A stretch of 20,904 nucleotides of DNA from Bacteroidales bacterium UBA1184 (GTDB lineage: Bacteria > Bacteroidota > Bacteroidia > Bacteroidales > ML635J-15), in assembly GCA_002310235.1 (NCBI GenBank), contig DBYO01000015.1:3983-24886 (forward strand). Reading direction: 5' to 3'. The translations under genes were made by a program, and so were the position numbers. A model generated the notes under the pieces. The model was not told the origin of the DNA. It worked only from the letters and a program-made list of their open reading frames with translations, and searched no databases. Below are positions 15,226 to 20,904 of this stretch, piece after piece. How positions within the stretch are numbered: position 1 is the stretch's first letter; every line of letters begins with the position of its first letter.

Positions 15226-17127
15226 ATGGAAGAAAAATTATTTCAAGAATTTCCTCCCGTGCCGACCCAAGAATGGGAGGATGCGATAATCAAGGACTTA
15301 AAAGGCGCCGACTACGAGAAGAAACTCGTATGGAAAACTCAGGAAGGATTCAATGTCCGCCCCTACTACCGCGCCGACAACCTAAATGACATAAAATATT
15401 TGGACTCGAAGCCCGGTGAGTTCCCGTTTGTTCGCGGTACCAAGAACAACAACAACTGGTTCATCCACCACGGCATCTGCTGCTGCGACGGCGACTACAA
15501 GAAAGCCAACGCTACCGCAAAAATGTTGCTGACAAAAGGTATCGAATCGATCGGGTTCTACATCGACAATACAAAGGTTCAGACCAAGGCCGACTTCGAG
15601 ACTCTGCTCGCCGACATCAAGCTGGACAAGACTCCAGTTACATTCATCGGTTGCTGCCTCAAGACAATGGAAACCTTGAAGAATTTCCTCGCATACGTTG
15701 ATTCGCTCGGAATCGACAAGAACGAGGTAAGAGCCAACTTCGACTTCAACCCGCTGCGAAACCTTACCAACAAAGGTTTCCTATGCGAGGACAAGGCTTT
15801 CAAGTTGCTTGCTGAATGCGTAAAGATGGCTAAGGACTACAAGCGCATTCGCGTTATCTGCGTTGACGGATACACGTTCAACAGCGCTGGCGCATCATCG
15901 GTTCAGGAACTTGCATTTACACTTTCGGAAGGTAGCGAATACCTGTCGCGCCTCACCGACGAAGGCTTGACCGCCGAAGAAGTTGCTAAGAAGATGGTAT
16001 TCCTTTTTGGTGTTGGAAGCACTTACTTCATGGAAATTGCAAAGTTCCGCGCCGCAAGAATGCTATGGGCTAACATCGTTGAAGCATACGGTAGCGATTC
16101 GGAATGCGCAAAGAAGATGCAGATTGCTGCAACCACCAGCGAGTGGAACCAGACAGTTTACGATGCATACGTAAATATGCTTCGCGGAACCACCGAGGCA
16201 ATGAGCGCAATCATCGCAGGTGTCGATTACCTCGAAGTTCTTCCTTACGACTACCCGTTCGAAGTTCCAACAGATTTCTCGAACCGCATTGCTCGCAATG
16301 TGCAGACCATCCTCAAGGAAGAATCGCATTTCGATAAGGTTGTTGACCCAGGTGCAGGTTCATACTACATCGAAAACCTTACAAATTCGATAGCCAACAC
16401 CGCTTGGAACCTCTTCAAGACTGTTGAAGACGGTGGTGGATTCGTTGCTAAGTTCAAGGAAGGCTTCGTACAAGCTGAAATCAAGGCAGTTTCGGACAAG
16501 CGCGACAAGAACATCGCAACCCGCCGCGAAACATTGCTCGGAACCAACCAGTTCCCGAACTTCAACGAGAGAGCCGAAGCCAACATTACCAAGGAAATCG
16601 TTTCGCGCGACATTCCAACCATAATGGGAATGGTAATGCCTGAAGCCGACTGCTGCTCTAACGAAAAGGTTGCCGAACCCCTGAAGCCTTATCGCGGTGC
16701 CGAAGCATTCGAAGCATTGCGTCTTGCAACCGACCGTAGCGGCGTAGAACCAAAGGCTTTCATGCTTACATTCGGAAACCTGGCTATGTGCCGCGCAAGA
16801 GCACAGTTCTCGTCGAACTTCTTCGCAGTGGCTGGAATCAAGGTTATGGACAACAACCGCTTCGCAACAATCGAGGAAGGCGCAAAGGCAGCTTTGGAAT
16901 CGAAGGCTCAGATAGTTGTTGCCTGCTCGTCGGACGACGAATATGCCGAAGCAGTTCCGCAGATTGCCGAACTCATTGGCGACAAGGCAATACTTGTTGT
17001 TGCCGGCGACCCCGAATGCCGTCCCGCACTCGAAGAAAAAGGTATCAAGAACTACATCCACGTAAAGTGCAATGTGCTTGAAACCTTGAAGGAATATCAG
17101 AAAATGTTGGGTATTAACGAATTATAA
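15226..17127 (+). CDS. mutA: Methylmalonyl-CoA mutase small subunit
   Basis: A 633-residue small (beta) subunit of adenosylcobalamin-dependent methylmalonyl-CoA mutase, which interconverts succinyl-CoA and methylmalonyl-CoA in propionate formation. I chose ATG 15226 (MEEKLFQEFPPVPTQEWE); the TTG at 15199 lies in the promoter. The N-terminal TIM-barrel region has the typical WEDAIIKDLKGADYEKKLVWKTQEGFNVRPYYR opening, FLFGVGSTYFMEIAKFRAARMLW and DPGAGSYYIENLT. The C-terminal domain resembles the B12-binding fold but lacks the DxHxxG cobalamin motif, as expected for the non-catalytic subunit. mutB follows after 8 bp and the two are surely one operon. Confidence 0.95.
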   Translation: MEEKLFQEFPPVPTQEWEDAIIKDLKGADYEKKLVWKTQEGFNVRPYYRADNLNDIKYLDSKPGEFPFVRGTKNNNNWFIHHGICCCDGDYKKANATAKMLLTKGIESIGFYIDNTKVQTKADFETLLADIKLDKTPVTFIGCCLKTMETLKNFLAYVDSLGIDKNEVRANFDFNPLRNLTNKGFLCEDKAFKLLAECVKMAKDYKRIRVICVDGYTFNSAGASSVQELAFTLSEGSEYLSRLTDEGLTAEEVAKKMVFLFGVGSTYFMEIAKFRAARMLWANIVEAYGSDSECAKKMQIAATTSEWNQTVYDAYVNMLRGTTEAMSAIIAGVDYLEVLPYDYPFEVPTDFSNRIARNVQTILKEESHFDKVVDPGAGSYYIENLTNSIANTAWNLFKTVEDGGGFVAKFKEGFVQAEIKAVSDKRDKNIATRRETLLGTNQFPNFNERAEANITKEIVSRDIPTIMGMVMPEADCCSNEKVAEPLKPYRGAEAFEALRLATDRSGVEPKAFMLTFGNLAMCRARAQFSSNFFAVAGIKVMDNNRFATIEEGAKAALESKAQIVVACSSDDEYAEAVPQIAELIGDKAILVVAGDPECRPALEEKGIKNYIHVKCNVLETLKEYQKMLGINEL

Positions 17128-17135
17128 CAGAAGCC

Positions 17136-19268
17136 ATGAGACCGAATTTCAAATATATAAAATATACGGGCAAAGCAGCAGAATGCTGTGGAAATTGCAG
17201 CGACCAGTCGCTCTGGACAACCCCCGAACAAATTAGCGTAAAGGGCATCTACACTGCCGACGACCTTGCTGGAATGGAACATCTGAACTATGCAGCAGGT
17301 GTAGCACCTTTCCTTCGTGGTCCTTACTCAACAATGTATGTGCAGAAGCCGTGGACAATCCGTCAGTATGCAGGTTTCTCGACAGCAGAAGAATCTAACG
17401 CATTCTACCGCCGTAACCTTGCTGCAGGTCAGAAAGGTCTGTCGGTTGCATTCGACCTTCCTACTCACCGTGGCTACGATGCCGACCATCCGCGCGTTGT
17501 AGGTGATGTCGGTAAGGCTGGTGTTAGCATCTGCTCGGTTGAGGATATGAAGATATTGTTCGACCAGATTCCATTGGGCAAGATGTCGGTATCAATGACA
17601 ATGAATGGTGCAGTATTGCCTATTCTTGCATTCTACATCGTAGCTGGTTTGGAGCAGGGCGTAAAACTTGAAGAAATGCAAGGTACAATCCAGAACGACA
17701 TCCTCAAGGAGTTCATGGTTCGTAATACCTATATATATCCGCCTGAGTTCTCAATGAGAATCATCGGCGATATTTTCGCTTACACCTCGAAGTTCATGCC
17801 TAAGTTCAACTCGATTTCGATTTCGGGCTACCACATGCAGGAAGCAGGTGCAACCAACGATATCGAAATGGCATACACCCTTGCCGACGGTCTTGAATAC
17901 CTCCGTACAGGTATCAAGGCTGGCATCGATGTTGACGCATTCGCACCGCGTCTGTCGTTCTTCTGGGCAATCGGTATGAACCACTTCATGGAAATTGCAA
18001 AGATGCGTGCTGCACGTATGCTGTGGGCAAAGATTGTAAAGCAGTTCAATCCGAAGAATCCGAAATCGTTGTCATTGCGTACCCACAGCCAGACATCGGG
18101 TTGGTCGCTCACCGAACAGGACCCGTTCAACAATGTTACGCGTACTTGTATCGAAGCAATGGGCGCAGCATTGGGACACACCCAGTCGTTGCATACCAAT
18201 GCACTCGACGAAGCCATCGCATTGCCTACCGACTTCTCGGCTCGTATTGCTCGTAACACCCAGATTTACATTCAGGAAGAAACCAATGTTTGCCGTTCAA
18301 TCGACCCGTGGGCTGGTTCGTACTACATTGAAAGCCTTACCAACGACCTTGCACATCGCGCATGGAAGCACATCGAGGAAGTTGAAAAGCTCGGCGGTAT
18401 GGCAAAAGCAATCGAAAGCGGTATTCCAAAGATGCGTATCGAAGAGGCTGCAGCTCGCACCCAGGCTCGCATCGACAGCGGAAACCAGACAATCGTTGGT
18501 ATCAACAAGTACCGCCTCGAAAAGGAAGACCCGATTGACATCCTCGCAGTTGACAATACAGCAGTTAGAAACCAGCAGGTAAGAAGATTGCAGGAATTGA
18601 GGGCAAACCGCAACAACGACGATGTTCGCCGCGCATTGGACGCTATTACAAGATGCGTAGAGACAGGCGAAGGCAACTTGCTCGAACTTGCAGTTGAAGC
18701 CGCAAAGGTACGCGCTTCGTTGGGTGAAATTTCGGATGCATGTGAAAAAATTGTAGGAAGACATAAAGCTGTGATTAAGACTATCTCTGGCGTATATTCT
18801 TCGGAAACCAAGAACGACGCCGAATTTGAAAGGGCAAAGGAACTTTGCCGTGAGTTTGCAAAGAAGGAAGGCCGCCAGCCTCGTATTATGGTTGTCAAGA
18901 TGGGTCAGGACGGACACGACCGTGGCGCAAAGGTTGTTGCAACTGGTTACGCCGACTGCGGTTTCGACGTCGATATGGGACCATTGTTCCAGACTCCGGA
19001 AGAAGCAGCAAAGCAGGCTGTTGAGAACGATGTCCACATTGTTGGCGTATCGTCGTTGGCAGCAGGTCACAAAACCTTGATTCCAGCCTTGATAGAAGAA
19101 CTCAAGAAGTTGGGTCGTGACGACATCATGGTTACCGCTGGTGGTGTTATCCCAGCTCAGGACTACCAGTTCCTCTACGATGCAGGTGTAGCTGCAATCT
19201 ACGGTCCTGGAACCCCTGTTTCGAAGTCAGCAATCAGCATGCTGGAGTTGTTGATGGCAGAGGAATAA
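17136..19268 (+). CDS. mutB: Methylmalonyl-CoA mutase large subunit
   Basis: A 710-residue catalytic (alpha) subunit. The substrate-binding TIM barrel spans about residues 40-560 and shows YSTMYVQKPWTIRQYAGFSTAEESN, VAFDLPTHRGYDADHP, GKMSVSMTMNGAVLPI, SISGYHMQEAGA and LRTHSQTSGWSLTEQDP, all hallmarks of MutB. The C-terminal cobalamin-binding domain has the complete DGHDRG motif (D592, H594, G597; H594 is the lower-axial cobalt ligand) and the later VGVSSLAAGH and TAGGVIPAQDY strands. The length equals the family norm. It lies 8 bp downstream of mutA. No MeaB/ArgK chaperone or epimerase gene is in the window. Confidence 0.97.
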   Translation: MRPNFKYIKYTGKAAECCGNCSDQSLWTTPEQISVKGIYTADDLAGMEHLNYAAGVAPFLRGPYSTMYVQKPWTIRQYAGFSTAEESNAFYRRNLAAGQKGLSVAFDLPTHRGYDADHPRVVGDVGKAGVSICSVEDMKILFDQIPLGKMSVSMTMNGAVLPILAFYIVAGLEQGVKLEEMQGTIQNDILKEFMVRNTYIYPPEFSMRIIGDIFAYTSKFMPKFNSISISGYHMQEAGATNDIEMAYTLADGLEYLRTGIKAGIDVDAFAPRLSFFWAIGMNHFMEIAKMRAARMLWAKIVKQFNPKNPKSLSLRTHSQTSGWSLTEQDPFNNVTRTCIEAMGAALGHTQSLHTNALDEAIALPTDFSARIARNTQIYIQEETNVCRSIDPWAGSYYIESLTNDLAHRAWKHIEEVEKLGGMAKAIESGIPKMRIEEAAARTQARIDSGNQTIVGINKYRLEKEDPIDILAVDNTAVRNQQVRRLQELRANRNNDDVRRALDAITRCVETGEGNLLELAVEAAKVRASLGEISDACEKIVGRHKAVIKTISGVYSSETKNDAEFERAKELCREFAKKEGRQPRIMVVKMGQDGHDRGAKVVATGYADCGFDVDMGPLFQTPEEAAKQAVENDVHIVGVSSLAAGHKTLIPALIEELKKLGRDDIMVTAGGVIPAQDYQFLYDAGVAAIYGPGTPVSKSAISMLELLMAEE

Positions 19269-19287
19269 AAGAATGCAATAATTCAAA

Positions 19288-19321
19288 TAAAAATCGGACG
19301 GTGAATACCGCCCGATTTTTT
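19288..19321 (+). terminator. Rho-independent terminator of mutAB
   Basis: AAATCGGACGGT (19291-19302) and ACCGCCCGATTT (19307-19318) pair with one mismatch around a GAAT loop, followed by a run of T. Confidence 0.85.
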
Positions 19322-19353
19322 GTTATTATATGCAGACTCAAGTTAAAATGTTA

Positions 19354-19383
19354 TTTGAGGAAACTGCTTTTTTTGTATATTTG
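19354..19383 (+). promoter_or_regulatory. Promoter of the RhuM-family gene
   Basis: TTTG (19354-19357), 18 bp and TATATTTG (19376-19383) match the Bacteroidota consensus, 17 bp before the ATG at 19400. Confidence 0.6.
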
Positions 19384-19399
19384 CAACATAGAATCACTC

Positions 19400-20425
19400 A
19401 TGGACGCAAATAAACAAAACACCGGCGACATCATTATTTATCAAACCGAAGATGGTTTGACAAAAATCAATGTGAAACTGGACAACGACACTGTATGGCT
19501 CAACCAGCAGCAGATGGCAGAGCTATACCAAAGTTCGAGAACCAATGTTGTAGAACATATCAAACACATTTACGAAGAAGGTGAACTAAGCGAAGAGTCA
19601 ACTTGTCGGAAATTCCGACAGGTTCGTTTGGAAGGAAACAGAGAGGTAAACAGAGAGTTACCATTTTATAACCTTGATATGATTATATCGCTCGGATACC
19701 GCATTAAATCGGCCATTGCCACCCGTTTCCGCATTTGGGCTACGCAGCGGTTGAAGGAGTATATGATTAAGGGCTTCACAATGGATGACGAACGGCTGAA
19801 AGGCAACGGCGGCGGCAACTATTGGAAGGAACTGCTCGACCGCATCCGCGATATTCGTTCTTCTGAAAAAGTGCTGTATCGTCAAGTGCTTGACCTCTAT
19901 GCCACCAGTGTGGACTACAACCCCAAAAGCGATGAATCCATTCTGTTTTTCAAGATGGTGCAGAACAAGCTGCACTATGCCGCCCATGGTCATACCGCCG
20001 CCGAAGTTATCTATGAGCGCGCCAATGCAGAAAAACCTTTTATGGGACTGACAACATTCTCGGGTGAACTGCCAGCTTTGAAAGACATAGGCATTGCAAA
20101 AAACTATTTGAAAGAAAACGAGCTGAAGATTTTGAACAATCTCGTTTCCGGTTACTTCGACATAGCAGAAATCAATGCACTAGAGCACAAGCCCCTGTAT
20201 ATGAGCGATTATATTCGCCAATTGGACTCGGTACTCACATCTGGCAATAGACCTCTGCTTGAAGGCTCAGGCTCTGTAAGCCATGCACAAGCCTTGGAGA
20301 AAGCCACCTCCGAGTATCGCAAATACAAGAACAACACACTCTCGCCTGTGGAAGAGGCCTATTTGGAGACCGTGAAAGAGACTGCCAAGTTGGTGAAGAA
20401 GAACGCTAAAAGCAAGAAGCAATGA
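19400..20425 (+). CDS. RhuM family protein
   Basis: A 341-residue protein of the RhuM (virulence_RhuM) family. I place the start at ATG 19400 (MDANKQNTGDIIIYQTEDG), 17 bp after a consensus promoter; the longer frame from 19301 begins inside the mutAB terminator. The N-terminal part, TVWLNQQQMAELYQSSRTNVVEHIKHIYEEGEL (about 30-62), looks like a DNA-binding helix-turn-helix of the type in phage antirepressors. It is followed by the family core FYNLDMIISLGYRIKSAIATRFRIWATQRLKEYMIKGF and a long helical region, with a Lys-rich end (KKNAKSKKQ). The family was named from a Salmonella pathogenicity island, but its function is unknown; it is common in accessory and defence-rich islands. Its end shares a 19-bp repeat with the start of the next gene. 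Confidence 0.88.
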   Translation: MDANKQNTGDIIIYQTEDGLTKINVKLDNDTVWLNQQQMAELYQSSRTNVVEHIKHIYEEGELSEESTCRKFRQVRLEGNREVNRELPFYNLDMIISLGYRIKSAIATRFRIWATQRLKEYMIKGFTMDDERLKGNGGGNYWKELLDRIRDIRSSEKVLYRQVLDLYATSVDYNPKSDESILFFKMVQNKLHYAAHGHTAAEVIYERANAEKPFMGLTTFSGELPALKDIGIAKNYLKENELKILNNLVSGYFDIAEINALEHKPLYMSDYIRQLDSVLTSGNRPLLEGSGSVSHAQALEKATSEYRKYKNNTLSPVEEAYLETVKETAKLVKKNAKSKKQ

Positions 20426-20433
20426 ACGAATTT

Positions 20434-20520
20434 TTATTTGATGGTTATTTGATAAAACGCTATATTTTTGCAAAACAAGTGCTGATTATCAATTAGTTGT
20501 TATTTGATGGTTATTTGATA
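20434..20520 (+). repeat. Iteron-like TTATTTGAT repeats
   Basis: A perfect 21-bp direct repeat occurs at 20434-20454 and 20500-20520 (66 bp apart). Each copy is itself two TTATTTGAT units 11 bp apart, giving four sites at 20434, 20445, 20500 and 20511. All spacings are multiples of 11 bp, about one helical turn, which fits cooperative binding of a regulator. A TATTTTTG promoter box (20463-20470) lies between the two pairs. Confidence 0.7.
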
Positions 20521-20532
20521 GAAAAGTGAAAA

Positions 20533-20566
20533 TCGCCAAACTTTGAGAAAAATGTAACTTTGGCGA
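20533..20566 (+). promoter_or_regulatory. Inverted repeat over a -7 box before the AlbA_2 gene
   Basis: TCGCCAAA (20533-20540) and TTTGGCGA (20559-20566) are perfect 8-bp complements. The right arm overlaps TAACTTTG (20555-20562), a consensus -7 box 22 bp before the ATG at 20585. No good -33 box is at the right distance, so the alternative promoter at 20463 is also possible. Confidence 0.5.
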
Positions 20567-20584
20567 AAATAAAAGCAAGAAGCA

Positions 20585-20904
20585 ATGATTAAGAACAACA
20601 TAAAACAAACCTACGGCGAAAACACCACCTGCGATTTCAAGGAGGCAGTGGAGCGCAAGCAACCAAAAAGTTGGCTCAAGAGCGTGAGTGCTTTTGCCAA
20701 TACTATGGGTGGAGTGCTCGTTTTTGGTGTGAACGACGACGGAGAAACGATCGGATTGGAGAATGCCAAAGCGGATGCGGAATTCATAAGTGACCGCATA
20801 AAGGTTTTCATGGACCCTGTTCCGGAATTTGAACTGGTCACCAAGCCGACCAAAAACGGACGTTTTATACTGGAATTGCATGTTTCAGCCGGTGATATGA
20901 CACC
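20585..20904 (+). CDS. AlbA_2 (Schlafen-type) ATP-binding protein, 3'-truncated
   Basis: The first 106 codons of a protein that continues past the window edge. The N-terminus reads YGENTTCDFKEAVERKQPKSWLKSVSAFANTMGGVLVFGVNDDGETIGLENA, the hallmark AlbA_2 domain (formerly the divergent AAA-4 domain), related to the Schlafen fold. Key marks are the E/D-x-K strand (CDFKEA), the AFANTMGG helix-turn and the VFGVNDDG strand-loop. Such proteins usually continue with a C-terminal winged-helix ATP-binding/HATPase-like region; many are annotated as transcriptional regulators, and some belong to defence loci. The start ATG lies within the second copy of the 19-bp repeat. It is on the same strand as the RhuM gene, 159 bp after that gene's stop, with its own possible promoter. 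The C-terminal domain is not visible. Confidence 0.85.
   Translation, partial: MIKNNIKQTYGENTTCDFKEAVERKQPKSWLKSVSAFANTMGGVLVFGVNDDGETIGLENAKADAEFISDRIKVFMDPVPEFELVTKPTKNGRFILELHVSAGDMT

Larger units (their letters stand above)
20407..20588 (+). repeat. 19-bp direct repeat bounding a 163-bp segment
   Basis: TAAAAGCAAGAAGCAATGA occurs at 20407-20425 (end of the RhuM gene, with its TGA stop) and again at 20570-20588 (with the ATG start of the next gene). The copies are identical and offset by 163 bp. Each contains ATGA, so the two genes could once have overlapped as stop/start in a single copy. No terminal inverted repeats bound the intervening piece. Confidence 0.75.

Noticed and set aside
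19301..19399. GTG start giving the RhuM protein 33 extra residues
   Set aside because: The GTG is in the mutAB terminator loop, and the predicted promoter lies inside the extension.

Overview
The window looks like chromosomal DNA of a member of the order Bacteroidales (phylum Bacteroidota). Three things point there. Promoters match the Bacteroidota form, with a TAnnTTTG box at -7 and TTTG at -33, and genes lack Shine-Dalgarno sequences. Gene families typical of the phylum are present: a DUF4837 lipoprotein, a FISUMP-domain protein with a type IX-secretion-like fold, and the mutA-mutB methylmalonyl-CoA mutase pair used in propionate/succinate metabolism. Several intergenic stretches are rich in palindromic or degenerate repeats. 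I cannot assign a genus.

Layout. 1-651 is the 3' half of tyrS. 652-1671 is a 1-kb gene-free stretch with a MITE-like element (668-910) and an array of short palindromes (920-1321). 1672-3585 encodes a secreted FISUMP protein, followed by a terminator and a repeat-rich spacer. 3997-5196 and 7605-8921 are two AAA_14/DUF4143-type ATPases on either side of an S9-family prolyl-oligopeptidase-like lipoprotein (5286-7394). 8980-12316 is a tight three-gene run: DUF4837 lipoprotein, ABC ATPase, ABC-2 permease. 12427-13671 pairs an orphan receiver-only response regulator with era. On the minus strand lie rpsT (14605-14859) and a RadC-family gene (13852-14538). 15226-19268 is the mutA-mutB operon, closed by a strong terminator. 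The last part (19400-20904) is accessory: a RhuM-family protein and the start of an AlbA_2 (Schlafen-type) ATP-binding protein that runs off the end.

How they work together. Housekeeping functions (tyrS, era, rpsT, mutAB) alternate with accessory genes. The most unusual signals are regulatory. The second AAA_14/DUF4143 gene has four direct repeats at exactly 32-bp spacing that run through its predicted promoter. The first has a 33-bp-spaced direct repeat and an 11-bp inverted repeat carrying the same AAAAGTGT core. The RhuM/AlbA_2 pair looks like a formerly ATGA-overlapping operon that was split by a 163-bp segment bounded by a 19-bp direct repeat and carrying its own iteron-like repeats and promoter boxes. 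These suggest self-controlled mobile or conflict modules, but the function is not proven by sequence alone. No rRNA, tRNA, CRISPR array or complete transposase was seen.
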